Source of the DNA: Alphaproteobacteria bacterium
Lineage (GTDB): Bacteria; Pseudomonadota; Alphaproteobacteria; Acetobacterales; Acetobacteraceae
Direction: 5' to 3'
NCBI GenBank assembly: GCA_020850755.1
Contig: JADZEB010000001.1
Coordinates: 62,001-126,000, forward strand
DNA length: 64,000 nucleotides
Shown: positions 27,029-36,025 of the stretch, piece by piece
Position numbering within the stretch: position 1 is the stretch's first letter
How the letters are laid out: every line of letters begins with the position of its first letter
Notes under the pieces: model-generated
Databases searched by the model: none
Seen by the model: the letters and a program-made list of their open reading frames with translations, nothing else
Told to the model about the DNA's origin: nothing
Translations under genes and position numbers: made by a program

Positions 27029-28099
27029 TCACCGCTTGCGGCGGCTGGAAACCGGGCGCGCGCTGCGCTCGGCGCGTGGCGGGTGGCCGAAGCGGGCGCG
27101 GAAGGCGCGCGAGAAATGCGCGGCCGAGGCGAAGCCGCAGGCAAGCGACACCTCCAGCACCGAAAGCGCGGTCTGGGTGAGCAGGGCGCGCGCGCGATCG
27201 AGCCGGAGGGCGAGATAGTGCGCGGCGATGGTGCGGCCGAGATAGGCGCGGAACAGCCGTTCGAGCTGGCGGACGGAAATCCCGGCGATGCGCGCCAGTG
27301 CGGCGCGCGGCAGCGGTTCCTCGATCGCCGCCTCCATCTTCTCCAGAACGCCGAGCAGCACCGGATGGCCGATATCGTAGCGCTCGCGCAGGGACATGCG
27401 CTGCGGCTCGGCCGGGCTGCGCATGCGCGTGTGCAGGAACCACTCGCTCACGGCGGCGGCAAGCGGGTGGCCATGCTCGGCGGCGATGCGTGCCACCATC
27501 ATGTCGAGCGCGGAGGTGCCGCCCGAGGCGGTGGCGCGGTCGCGGTCGATCTCGAACACCGAGCGCGAGGGCGAAAGGCGCGGGAACTCCTCGACCAGGG
27601 CGGGGAAGTGCTCCCAGTGCAGGGTGAAGCGGTAGCCATCGAGCAGGCCCGCGCGCGCCAGCACATAGGGCCCGCCCGAGATGCCGCCCACGCGTACCCC
27701 GCGCAGCGCCTGCTCGCGCAGCCAGGCGAAGGTCGCCGCGTCGGCGAACAGGGCCGGGTTGCCGCCGGCGCAGACATAGAGCTCGTCCACATCGAGCGGC
27801 CGGTCGATGCCCTGGTCGGGCAGGATCGTCACCCCGTTCGAGGCGGCCACCGGCCGGCCGTCGGGCGAGACATGGCGCCAGCGATAGAGCGCGCGTCCCG
27901 AGAGGACGTTGGCGGCGCGGCAAGGCTCGACCGCGCAGGCATAGCCGATCAGGGCGAAGCCCGGGATCAGCAGGAAGCCGATGTCGCGCGATCGCGGCGG
28001 CACCGTGGCGCGAACCAGTGTGCCGGCGGCCCGCTCGGCCGGCGTGGGCAGTTTCCGGGACGCGTCGCTTCTGGACAATGGAGTGTCGCTCCTGGACAT
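27029..28099 (-). CDS. GlxA/GbdR-like AraC-family regulator
   Basis: A 356-residue activator. The N-terminal DJ-1/PfpI-like domain (about 38-210) has GFLLIPGFALIGYACAVEPC and VGGISGGPYVLARAGLL. Two AraC helix-turn-helix units follow, RAALARIAGISVRQLERLFR and VSLACGFASAAHFSRAFRAR. GbdR, which senses betaine and dimethylglycine and switches on sarcosine oxidase, has the same layout. With soxBDAG divergent at 55 bases the same role is likely. ATG 28099 gives an N terminus SRSDTPLSRSDAS that merely translates a DNA direct repeat, so a later start such as GTG 28003 (324 residues) is possible, which would place the repeat wholly in the promoter. Confidence 0.9.
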   Translation of the reverse strand: MSRSDTPLSRSDASRKLPTPAERAAGTLVRATVPPRSRDIGFLLIPGFALIGYACAVEPCRAANVLSGRALYRWRHVSPDGRPVAASNGVTILPDQGIDRPLDVDELYVCAGGNPALFADAATFAWLREQALRGVRVGGISGGPYVLARAGLLDGYRFTLHWEHFPALVEEFPRLSPSRSVFEIDRDRATASGGTSALDMMVARIAAEHGHPLAAAVSEWFLHTRMRSPAEPQRMSLRERYDIGHPVLLGVLEKMEAAIEEPLPRAALARIAGISVRQLERLFRAYLGRTIAAHYLALRLDRARALLTQTALSVLEVSLACGFASAAHFSRAFRARFGHPPRAERSARPVSSRRKR

Positions 28100-28105
28100 T
28101 CCCTG
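28064..28105 (+). promoter_or_regulatory. Direct repeat with 21-bp period upstream of soxB (candidate AraC-family activator site)
   Basis: GTCGCTTCTGGACAATG (from 28064) and GTCGCTCCTGGACATTC (from 28085) match at 14 of the first 16 positions and are spaced by exactly two helical turns. Tandem same-face half-sites are typical of AraC-family activators. The repeat ends 50 bases before soxB and sits at the regulator's own 5' end, so it may serve both genes. Confidence 0.6.
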
Positions 28106-28154
28106 CGATCAGATCATGTCACACTGGCAACGAGCAATCCCCCGCAGGGCGGCC

Positions 28155-29405
28155 ATGCGCTATTCGGTCTTTTCGCTGATCCGCAACGCCTTCTCCGGCC
28201 ATACCGATTGGCCGGCGGCATGGCGCGAGCCCGAACCGCGCGCCTACTACGACACGATCATCGTCGGCGGCGGCGGGCATGGGCTCGCCACCGCCTACTA
28301 TCTCGCCAAGGAGCATGGCGTGACCGACCTTGCCGTGGTCGAGAAGGGCTATCTCGGCTCGGGCAATGTCGGGCGCAACACCACGATCATCCGCTCCAAC
28401 TACCTGATGCCGGCCAACACGGGCTTCTACGAGTGGTCGCTCAAGCTGTGGGAGGGGCTGGAGCAGGACTTCAACTTCAACGCCATGGTCTCGCAGCGCG
28501 GCGTGCTGAACCTGTTCCATTCCGATGCGCAGCGCGACGCCTCGGCCCGGCGCGGCAATGCGATGCGGCTGAACGGCGTCGATGCCGAACTGCTCGACCG
28601 CGAGCAGGTGCGGCGCATGGTGCCCCTGCTCGACATGGAGAATGCCCGCTTCCCGGTGAAGGGCGGGCTGTTGCAGCCGCGCGGCGGGACGGTGCGCCAC
28701 GATGCGGTCGCCTGGGGCTATGCGCGCGGGGCGGACCAGCGCGGCGTCGATCTGTTGCAGAACTGCGAGGTGACCGGCATCCGCGTGCAGGATGGCCGCG
28801 TGGTCGGCGTCGAGACCACGCGCGGCTTCATCGGCGCGCGCCGGGTGGGGCTGGCCTGCGCCGGGCATTCCTCGCATGTCGCGGCGATGGCCGGTCTGCG
28901 CCTGCCGATCGAGACGCATGTGCTGCAAGCCTTCGTCTCGGAGGGGGTCAAGCCGGTGCTCGATCAGGTCGTCACCTATGGCGCCGGGCATTTCTACATC
29001 AGCCAGTCCGACAAGGGTGGGCTGGTGTTCGGCGGCGACCTCGACGGCTACAACTCCTACGCCCAGCGCGGCAACATGCCGGTGGTCGAGGAGGTGATGG
29101 AGATGGGCCTCCAGCTTTTTCCCGCCTTCAGCCGGCTGCGCTATGTGCGCCAGTGGGGCGGGGTGATGGACATGTCGATGGACGGCTCGCCGATCATCGA
29201 CCGCACCCCGATCGCGGGCCTCTACCTCAATTGCGGCTGGTGCTATGGCGGGTTCAAGGCCACCCCTGCTTCCGGCTGGTGCTTCGCCTGGACCATCGCC
29301 AAGGACGAGCCGCACCGCCTCAATGCCGGCTTCCGCCTCGACCGCTTCGCCACCGGGCATGTCATCGACGAGAAGGGCGCCGGAACGACGCCCAACCTGC
29401 ACTAG
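28155..29405 (+). CDS. soxB: Sarcosine oxidase beta subunit
   Basis: A 416-residue flavoprotein subunit of heterotetrameric sarcosine oxidase, which demethylates sarcosine to glycine and hands the methyl group to tetrahydrofolate. The N terminus HTDWPAAWREPEPRAYYDTI and the dinucleotide-binding IIVGGGGHGLATAYYLAKEH are typical of SoxB. GSGNVGRNTTIIRSNYL follows. The His of GGTVRHDAVAWGYARG is placed like the residue that binds FMN covalently. The C-terminal YLNCGWCYGGFKATPASGWC is conserved in the family. ATG 28155 has an AGGGCGG stretch just upstream. It is first of soxBDAG; soxD follows after 18 bases. Confidence 0.96.
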   Translation: MRYSVFSLIRNAFSGHTDWPAAWREPEPRAYYDTIIVGGGGHGLATAYYLAKEHGVTDLAVVEKGYLGSGNVGRNTTIIRSNYLMPANTGFYEWSLKLWEGLEQDFNFNAMVSQRGVLNLFHSDAQRDASARRGNAMRLNGVDAELLDREQVRRMVPLLDMENARFPVKGGLLQPRGGTVRHDAVAWGYARGADQRGVDLLQNCEVTGIRVQDGRVVGVETTRGFIGARRVGLACAGHSSHVAAMAGLRLPIETHVLQAFVSEGVKPVLDQVVTYGAGHFYISQSDKGGLVFGGDLDGYNSYAQRGNMPVVEEVMEMGLQLFPAFSRLRYVRQWGGVMDMSMDGSPIIDRTPIAGLYLNCGWCYGGFKATPASGWCFAWTIAKDEPHRLNAGFRLDRFATGHVIDEKGAGTTPNLH

Positions 29406-29423
29406 TCGGGGAGGGGTAAGCGC

Positions 29424-29693
29424 ATGCGCATTCCCTGTCCCTATTGCGGCGAGCGCGGCAACGAGGAGTTCCTGTACCTGGGCTCGGCCGTGCTGGAGCG
29501 CCCCGCGCCCGATGCGTCCGCCGAGGCGTGGGTGGATTACGTCCATATGCGCGACAATCCGCGCGGGCCGGGCGCCGAGTTCATGCAGCATGTCCAGGGT
29601 TGCCGCGCCTGGCTCATCGTGCGCCGCGATACGCTGACACATGCCATCCTCTCGGTTGCGCCGGCGCGCGCGGCGCGCGGGGGCGGGGCATGA
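29424..29693 (+). CDS. soxD: Sarcosine oxidase delta subunit
   Basis: An 89-residue zinc-binding subunit. RIPCPYCGERGNEEFLYLG opens with CPYC, half of the zinc site; RDNPRGPGAEFMQHVQGCRA contains the next conserved block with the third Cys, and WLIVRRDTLTHAILSV follows as usual. It stabilises the alpha-beta complex. Its stop overlaps the soxA start (ATGA), indicating translational coupling. Length is normal for the family. Confidence 0.95.
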   Translation: MRIPCPYCGERGNEEFLYLGSAVLERPAPDASAEAWVDYVHMRDNPRGPGAEFMQHVQGCRAWLIVRRDTLTHAILSVAPARAARGGGA

Positions 29694-32674
29694 ACGGCGC
29701 GCAGCCCATGCGCCTTGCCGCCGGCGGTGCGATCGACCGCGCCCGCCCGCTCGGCTTCACCTTCGATGGCCGCGCCTATGCGGGCTTTGCCGGCGACACG
29801 CTCGCCTCGGCGCTGCTGGCGAACGGCGTGCGGCTGATGGGCCGCTCGTTCAAGTACCACCGCCCGCGCGGCCCATGGGGCGCCGGCGCGGAGGAGCCGA
29901 ACGCGCTGGTGGAACTGCGCACCGGCGCGCGGCGCGAGCCCAATACGCGCGCCACCGTGATCGAGCTGTTCGACGGGCTGGTGGCGCAGAGCCAGAACCG
30001 CTGGCCGTCGCTGCGTTTCGATGTCATGGGCGTGAACGGGCTGTTCGCGCCGATCTTCACGGCCGGCTTCTACTACAAGACCTTCATGTGGCCGGCGAGC
30101 TTCTGGGAGAAGCTCTACGAGCCGATCATCCGCCGCGCCGCCGGCCTCGGCCGCGCCGCGCGCGAACCCGACCCGGACGAGTATGATCGCAGCCACCTGT
30201 TCTGCGATGTGCTGGTGATCGGCGCCGGGCCGGCGGGGCTCGCGGCCGCTCTGGCCGCGGCGCGGTCGGGCGCGCGCGTGGTGCTGGCCGACGAGGATGT
30301 GCGCCCCGGCGGGCGCCTGCTCGCCGAGGCGCATGAGATCGACAGCGCGCCGGGGGTGCTCTGGGCCGAGCGTGTCGCGGGCGAGCTTGCCGGCATGGCC
30401 AATGTCACGCTGCTTGCCCGCACGACCGTGTTCGGCCTGTTCGATCATGGCGCCTTCGCCGCGCTGGAGCGCGTGGCCGACCATCTGCCCGAACCCGCGC
30501 CGCACCAGGTGCGCCAGCGCCTCTGGCGCATCCAGGCGCGGCGCGCGGTGCTGGCCGCCGGCGCGATCGAGCGCCCGATCGCCTTCGGCGGCAACGACCG
30601 TCCGGGCGTGATGGCCGCGTCCGCGGTGCGTGCCTATCTGCACCGCTGGGCGGTGCTGCCGGGCCGGCGCGGGGTCGTGTTCACCGCGAGCGATGATGGC
30701 TGGCGCACCGCCGATGCGCTGCTCGCCGCCGGCGCCTCGGTCGAGGCGGTGGTCGATGCCCGCCCCGATCCGCCCGCCGCCCTCATGCGTGCGGCCGGCG
30801 CGCGGGGCCTGCGCGTGCATGCCGGGGCGCAGGTGGTGGGCACGCATGGCCATCTCGGGCTGCAGGCGGTGGATGTCCGACTGCCGAGTGGATCGAGCCT
30901 CGGCATCGATTGCGACCTGCTCGCCGTTTCGGGCGGCTGGAACCCGACCGTGCATCTCGCCAGCCACCAGGGGGCAAAGCCGGTGTGGGACGCGGCGCTG
31001 GCGGCCTTCGTGCCGGGGCGGCTGCCGGAGGGGCTCGCGGTCGCGGGCGCCGCCGCCGGGCGCTTCACCCTCGCCGCCTGCCTTGCCGACGGCGCCGAGG
31101 CCGGGCGCGCCGCCGCTTCTGCCTGCGGCCATGCCGCCGCGCCCTTGGTCCTGCCCCGCGCGGCGGACGAGCCGGCGGCGCAGGCGGCCTTCTTCCATGT
31201 GCCCGGGCCGCGCGGCAAGGCCTTCGTCGATTTCCAGAACGATGTCACGGTGAAGGACGTCAAGCAGGCGGCGCGCGAGGGCTACCGCTCGGTCGAGCAT
31301 GCCAAGCGCTACACCACGCTCGGCATGGCGACCGACCAGGGCAAGACCGCGAACGTGGTCGGGCTCGCGATCCTGGCCGAGGCCACCGGCCGCAGCATCG
31401 AGGCGACCGGCACCACGATCTTCCGCCCGCCCTATACGCCGGTGGCGATGGGCGCGATCGTGGGCCATCATCGCGGCCGCGATTTCCGCCCCGCGCGCCA
31501 TACGCCGATGCATGACTGGGCGGCCGAGAACGGCGCCAGCTTCGTCGAGGTCGGGCCCTGGTATCGCGCGCAATGGTATGCGCGGCCGGGCGAGAAGGGC
31601 TGGCGCGACAGCGTCGATCGCGAGGCGGAAGCCGTGCGGCGCGCGGTGGGCGTGTGCGACGTCTCCACCCTGGGCAAGATCGAGGTGGTCGGGCGCGATG
31701 CCGCCGCCTTCCTCGACTTCGTCTACACCAGCATGATCTCCACCCTGCCGGTCGGGCGCGTGCGCTACGGGCTGATGCTGCGCGAGGACGGGCTGGTGTT
31801 CGATGACGGCACCTGCGCTCGCATGGGGCCGGAGCGCTTCTTCATCACCACCACCACCGCCAATGCCGGGCGCGTGATGCAGCATCTGGAATTCTGCCAC
31901 CAGGTGCTGAAGCCCGCGATGGACGTGTCCTTCCTCTCGGTCACCGACCGCTGGGCGCAGGTCTCGATCGCAGGGCCGCGCAGCCGGGATCTGGTGGCGA
32001 TGCTGGTGGGGCCCGGCGTCGATCTCTCCACCGCCGCCTTCCCGCACATGTCTGCGGCCGAGGTGGAGGTGTGCGGGCAGGTGCCGGCGCGCCTGTTCCG
32101 GCTCTCCTTCTCGGGCGAGATGGCCTACGAGCTTGGCGTGCCGGCCGACTTTGGCGATGCGCTGATGCGCCACATCATGCAGGTCGGCGCGCCGCTCGGC
32201 CTGGTGCCCTACGGCACCGAGGCGCTGTCGGTGCTGCGCGTCGAGAAGGGCCACCCGGCTGGCGGCGAGCTCAACGGGCACACAACCGCGCGCGACCTCG
32301 GCCTTGGCGGGATGATGTCGCGCAAGAAGGATTATGTCGGTCGCCGGCTGGCCGAGCGTCCCGCCTTCACCGATCCGGCCCGGCCGATCCTGGTCGGCTT
32401 CAAGCCGGTCGATCGCGGCCAGGAGCTGAAATCCGGCGCCCATTTCCTCGATCCCGGCGCCGAGGCCAGGATCGAGAACGATCAGGGCTACATGACCTCG
32501 GTGGCCTTCTCGCCGGCGCTCGGCCACTCGATCGGACTCGGCCTGCTCGCGCGCGGGCGCGAGCGCATCGGCCAGCAGGTGCGCGCCTACGACCCCGTGC
32601 GCAACCGCGACATCGTGGTGGAGGTCTGCCACCCGGTGTTCATCGACCCCGAGGGAGATCGCACCCGTGGCTGA
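29690..32674 (+). CDS. soxA: Sarcosine oxidase alpha subunit
   Basis: A 994-residue subunit that binds NAD+ and tetrahydrofolate. The N-terminal ferredoxin-like part has FTFDGRAYAGFAGDTLASAL and RSFKYHRPRGPWGAG. The pyridine-nucleotide fold begins near residue 175 with VLVIGAGPAGLAAALAAARS. The C-terminal half from about residue 600 is a GcvT-like folate domain (VCDVSTLGKIEVVGRDAAAF, VEKGHPAGGELNGHTTARDL). The latter explains formation of 5,10-methylene-tetrahydrofolate in the family. ATG 29690 overlaps soxD; GTG of soxG overlaps its last eight bases. Length is normal and the protein looks intact. Confidence 0.96.
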   Translation: MNGAQPMRLAAGGAIDRARPLGFTFDGRAYAGFAGDTLASALLANGVRLMGRSFKYHRPRGPWGAGAEEPNALVELRTGARREPNTRATVIELFDGLVAQSQNRWPSLRFDVMGVNGLFAPIFTAGFYYKTFMWPASFWEKLYEPIIRRAAGLGRAAREPDPDEYDRSHLFCDVLVIGAGPAGLAAALAAARSGARVVLADEDVRPGGRLLAEAHEIDSAPGVLWAERVAGELAGMANVTLLARTTVFGLFDHGAFAALERVADHLPEPAPHQVRQRLWRIQARRAVLAAGAIERPIAFGGNDRPGVMAASAVRAYLHRWAVLPGRRGVVFTASDDGWRTADALLAAGASVEAVVDARPDPPAALMRAAGARGLRVHAGAQVVGTHGHLGLQAVDVRLPSGSSLGIDCDLLAVSGGWNPTVHLASHQGAKPVWDAALAAFVPGRLPEGLAVAGAAAGRFTLAACLADGAEAGRAAASACGHAAAPLVLPRAADEPAAQAAFFHVPGPRGKAFVDFQNDVTVKDVKQAAREGYRSVEHAKRYTTLGMATDQGKTANVVGLAILAEATGRSIEATGTTIFRPPYTPVAMGAIVGHHRGRDFRPARHTPMHDWAAENGASFVEVGPWYRAQWYARPGEKGWRDSVDREAEAVRRAVGVCDVSTLGKIEVVGRDAAAFLDFVYTSMISTLPVGRVRYGLMLREDGLVFDDGTCARMGPERFFITTTTANAGRVMQHLEFCHQVLKPAMDVSFLSVTDRWAQVSIAGPRSRDLVAMLVGPGVDLSTAAFPHMSAAEVEVCGQVPARLFRLSFSGEMAYELGVPADFGDALMRHIMQVGAPLGLVPYGTEALSVLRVEKGHPAGGELNGHTTARDLGLGGMMSRKKDYVGRRLAERPAFTDPARPILVGFKPVDRGQELKSGAHFLDPGAEARIENDQGYMTSVAFSPALGHSIGLGLLARGRERIGQQVRAYDPVRNRDIVVEVCHPVFIDPEGDRTRG

Positions 32675-33251
32675 GACGCGCCTTGCCCCGCGCTCGGCGC
32701 TGGCCGGGCTTCTCGTGCCGGGGCGCTACGGCCGCGCCGGGGAGCCGGGCATCGCGCTGGCCGAGCTGCGCCCCGCCGGCGTGACAGCCATCGTCGCGCG
32801 CGCCGGCCAGGACGCCGCGCTGGCGAGCGCGCTCGGCCTGCCCGCCGGTCCCGGCTGCGTGCGCGCGGGCGCGATCACCTTCGTCTGGTCGGGTCCCGGC
32901 CAATGGGTCGCCTTCGATGCAGGCGCCACCGCCGAGGCGCGCAGCGGCCTTGCCGCATTGCCGGACGCGTTTGCCACCATGACCGATCTGGGCGGCGCAC
33001 GCGTTGTGCTGCGCGTTGCCGGCCCGGCCGCGCGGCGGGCGCTCGCCAAGCTGTTGCCGATAGATCTTCACCCGAGCGCCTTCGGCCCGCGGGCCGGCGC
33101 GGCCACGCTTGCGGCGCACATCCCGGTCCTGGTCTGGCTGCCGGACGAAGCCGCCGGCTTCCATATCGCCTGCTACCGGTCCTTCGGCGCGGCGCTGTGG
33201 CATGCCGTGAGCGGCGCGGCGGCCGAGTTCGGCTACGAGGTCGCGCCGTGA
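32667..33251 (+). CDS. soxG: Sarcosine oxidase gamma subunit
   Basis: A 194-residue subunit related to the GcvT fold and the least conserved of the four. Start GTG 32667 overlaps the soxA stop by eight bases and has GAGGGAG upstream (32651-32657). VWSGPGQWVAFDAGATAEA and FHIACYRSFGAALWHAV match SoxG phrases, and the order soxB-D-A-G is canonical. No folate-linked genes (glyA, purU, folD) follow, so the one-carbon product must be processed by enzymes encoded elsewhere. Confidence 0.93.
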   Translation: MAETRLAPRSALAGLLVPGRYGRAGEPGIALAELRPAGVTAIVARAGQDAALASALGLPAGPGCVRAGAITFVWSGPGQWVAFDAGATAEARSGLAALPDAFATMTDLGGARVVLRVAGPAARRALAKLLPIDLHPSAFGPRAGAATLAAHIPVLVWLPDEAAGFHIACYRSFGAALWHAVSGAAAEFGYEVAP

Positions 33252-33253
33252 CG

Positions 33254-33269
33254 GTTGCGCGATCGCAAC
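33254..33269. promoter_or_regulatory. Palindrome after soxG
   Basis: GTTGCG-CGAT-CGCAAC starts two bases after the soxG stop. It shares its half-site with the palindrome upstream of the metal ATPase (10364-10376). It may be a weak hairpin at the end of the sox transcript or an operator for the next operon; 33252-33405 otherwise holds only the leader of the ABC operon. Confidence 0.35.
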
Positions 33270-33405
33270 GCATGGCTTGCTGCGCGGCACGCTCTGTGGC
33301 GTGATGGAGCGCAAGCCACCAAAGAGGGTAGGAAGCGGGCGCATCCTCGTCCGCCGGTCATGTGTCATCGAGGCAACGACCTCGTCAGGCAGGGAGGCAA
33401 AAGCC

Positions 33406-35001
33406 ATGTTCCATCCTTCACGTCGTGCCGTGCTCGCCGGCACTTCCGCGCTCGCGCTCGGCGCGCTTGCCGGGCCGCGCGCCCGCGCGCAGGCGCCGCG
33501 GCGGGGCGGGTCGCTGATCCTCGCGCTCGAGGGCGAGCCCACCTCGCTCACCTCGCATCTCGCCACCGACACACCGGCGATGATGGTGGCGAACAACATC
33601 TTCAACGCGCTCGTCCTGCTGGACGAGAAGCTGCAGCCGATCCCCGACCTGGCGCAACGCTGGACGGTGTCGCCCGACGGGCTCACCTACACGTTCGAGC
33701 TGGTGCAGAACGCCACCTGGCACGACGGCAAGCCCGTTACCGCCGCCGACGTGGAGTACACCTTCAACGAGATCCTCTCGAAGGTGCATCCGCGCGCCGG
33801 ATCCTGGTGGCCGAATGTCGCCTCGGCGCGGGCGACGGGAACCCACACTTTCGTGTTCACCCTGAAGGCGCCATTCGCCCCTTTCCTGACCATGCTCGGC
33901 AGCGTGCTTTCGAGCGGCGCCACGATCCTGCCCAAGCACATCTACGAGGGCACCGACCCGCGCACCAACCCGGCCAATGCGCGCCCGATCGGCAGCGGCG
34001 CCTTCCGCTTCCAGCGCTGGCAGCGCGGCAGCCATATCGAGCTCGTGCGCAACGAACGCTACTGGAAGCCGAACCGCCCCTATCTCGATCGTCTCGTGCT
34101 GCAGGTGCTGCCCGACCCGGCGGCGCGGCTGCTCGCGTTCGAGCGTGGCGAGGTCGATTTCCTGCACTGGTACATCGTGCCCTACGACCGCGTCGGGCAG
34201 ATGCGCCGCGATCCGCGCTTCCAGCTGCTCGAGAAGGGCGACGCTGCGGCCACCAATGGCCTGATGCTCTACAACCACCGCCACCAGCATCTGCGCGATG
34301 TGCGCGTGCGCCAGGCGATCGCGCATGCGATCAACCGCCAGACCATCCGTGACCGCGCCCTGTTCGGCGAGGGCAAGGTGGCGCAGAGCCATATCGGCAG
34401 CAACGTCGCTGCCTACTTCACGCCCGATTTCGACTATGCCTTCGACCCGGCCAAGGCCAACGCCATGCTGGACGAGGCGGGGCTCCGCCGCGGCAGCGAT
34501 GGCCGGCGCTTCGCCGTGCGCATCTTCTGGGCCTCGGGCCGCGACTATGAGGGACGCGGGGCGGAAATCATCCGCGACAATCTCCGCGATGTCGGGGTCG
34601 AGGCGACGGTGCAGGTGTTCGATCGTCCCTCCTTCATCGATCGTGTTTTCCGCCAGTGGGACTTCGATCTCGCGATGCAGCTTTTCACCACCGGCCCGGA
34701 TCCCACGATCAGCGTGACGCCGCGCTATCACACGCGCCAGATCCAGCGCGCGCCCTTCGTCAACGGCATGGGCTATTCGAACCCCGAGACCGACAGGTTG
34801 TTCGACGCCGAGTATCGCGAGACCGATGTGCCCAAGCGCGCGGCCGTGTGGCGCGACATCCAGCGCAACCTGATGCGCGACCTGCCGGCGCTGCCGCTGT
34901 TCGAGCTGCCGCCGATCCATGCCGCCAGCGCGAAGTTCGGCGATGTCGTCACCGGACCCCAGGGCTACATCCAGAGCCGGGAGGACGCGTATCAGCGCTG
35001 A
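33406..35001 (+). CDS. ABC transporter substrate-binding protein, family 5
   Basis: A 531-residue periplasmic receptor and first gene of the nine-gene operon. ATG 33406 follows AGGGAGG and opens a twin-arginine-like signal (SRRAVLAGTSALALGALAG) ending near ARAQ. Family-5 marks: PDLAQRWTVSPDGLTYTFEL, WHDGKPVTAADVEYTFNEI, GSGAFRFQRWQRGSHIELVR and VRQAIAHAINRQTI. The permease and ATPase genes follow directly, so unlike the other three family-5 receptors here it has a complete importer. The substrate may be a peptide, an opine or, given the enzymes downstream, a cyclic or N-acyl amide (inference). Confidence 0.95.
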   Translation: MFHPSRRAVLAGTSALALGALAGPRARAQAPRRGGSLILALEGEPTSLTSHLATDTPAMMVANNIFNALVLLDEKLQPIPDLAQRWTVSPDGLTYTFELVQNATWHDGKPVTAADVEYTFNEILSKVHPRAGSWWPNVASARATGTHTFVFTLKAPFAPFLTMLGSVLSSGATILPKHIYEGTDPRTNPANARPIGSGAFRFQRWQRGSHIELVRNERYWKPNRPYLDRLVLQVLPDPAARLLAFERGEVDFLHWYIVPYDRVGQMRRDPRFQLLEKGDAAATNGLMLYNHRHQHLRDVRVRQAIAHAINRQTIRDRALFGEGKVAQSHIGSNVAAYFTPDFDYAFDPAKANAMLDEAGLRRGSDGRRFAVRIFWASGRDYEGRGAEIIRDNLRDVGVEATVQVFDRPSFIDRVFRQWDFDLAMQLFTTGPDPTISVTPRYHTRQIQRAPFVNGMGYSNPETDRLFDAEYRETDVPKRAAVWRDIQRNLMRDLPALPLFELPPIHAASAKFGDVVTGPQGYIQSREDAYQR

Positions 35002-35059
35002 GCCAGCAGCCGCCGCCTTCGCCAGCAGCGCCCGGTAGCTCGCCTTGTCCTCGGCGCGC

Positions 35060-36025
35060 ATGCTGTTCTATGTCGCCCGGCGCCTGGCGCAGGCGGTGCC
35101 GCTTGTCTTCGTGATCATCCTGATCAACTTCTTCCTGATCCACGCGGCGCCAGGCGATCCAGTGTTCGTGCTGCTCGGCTCGATGGACACGACGCCCGAA
35201 TTCGTCGAGCGCGTGCGGCGCGAATTCGGCCTCGACCAGCCGCTCTGGGTGCAGTTCGCAACCTATCTCGGGAAGATCCTGTCGCTTGATCTCGGCTACT
35301 CGCTGCGTTTCCAGGAACCGGTGCTTGGCCTGATCCTGGACCGGCTGCCGGCGACGCTGCTGTTGATGGGCACGGCGCTGACCGTCAGCAGCGTGGTCGG
35401 CATCCTGCTTGGTGCGATCGCGGCGCGGCGGCCCTATTCCGTCACCGACCATGCCTCCACCATCGTGGCGCTGGCCGGCTATTCCATGCCAGTGTTCTGG
35501 CTCGGCCAGATCATGCTGATCGTGTTCGCGCTGCACCTGGCCTGGTTCCCGACCCAGGGCATGTATTCGCTGCGCGCGCCCTCCGAGGGCTGGGGCCGGG
35601 TGATGGACATCGCGCGGCACATGGTGCTGCCGGTCATCACCTACAGTGTCTATCACCTCGCGCTGGTCTATCGCCTGACGCGGGTGAAGATGCAGGAGAC
35701 GCTGGCGCTCGACTTCATCACCACCGCGCGCGCCAAGGGCGTGCCCGAGGGGCGCGTCGTGTTCGTGCATGCGCTGCGCAACGCGGTGCTGCCGGTCGTC
35801 ACCGTGATCGGCCTGAACTTCGGCTTCATGCTGGCCGGTTCGGTATTGACCGAGACGGTGTTCGCCTGGCCCGGCATGGGGCGGCTCCTGTTCGATGCCA
35901 TCGGCGCGCGCGACTATCCGGTGCTGATGGGCCTGTTCACGGTGCTGTCGCTGATGGTGATCATCGCCAACGTCATCACCGACGTGATCTATGCGATGGT
36001 CGATCCGCGCGTGATCTACCGATGA
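35060..36025 (+). CDS. ABC importer permease, DppB-like
   Basis: A 321-residue inner-membrane subunit with six helices. The N terminus MLFYVARRLAQAVPLVFVII and PGDPVFVLLG are typical of DppB/OppB. The EAA coupling loop is at FITTARAKGVPEGRVVFVHA, and the family ending YAMVDPRVIYR is present. ATG 35060 is preferred over the upstream TTG 35045. It overlaps the next permease by four bases (ATGA). Confidence 0.95.
   Translation: MLFYVARRLAQAVPLVFVIILINFFLIHAAPGDPVFVLLGSMDTTPEFVERVRREFGLDQPLWVQFATYLGKILSLDLGYSLRFQEPVLGLILDRLPATLLLMGTALTVSSVVGILLGAIAARRPYSVTDHASTIVALAGYSMPVFWLGQIMLIVFALHLAWFPTQGMYSLRAPSEGWGRVMDIARHMVLPVITYSVYHLALVYRLTRVKMQETLALDFITTARAKGVPEGRVVFVHALRNAVLPVVTVIGLNFGFMLAGSVLTETVFAWPGMGRLLFDAIGARDYPVLMGLFTVLSLMVIIANVITDVIYAMVDPRVIYR

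Noticed and set aside
29537-32632. Minus-strand open frame of 1031 codons opposite soxA
   Set aside because: It mirrors soxA, lacks any family motif and is rich in Arg, His, Ala and Gly, as expected for the antisense of a GC-rich gene.
33418-35061. Minus-strand 547-codon frame opposite the family-5 receptor
   Set aside because: Shadow of the receptor gene; no motifs.
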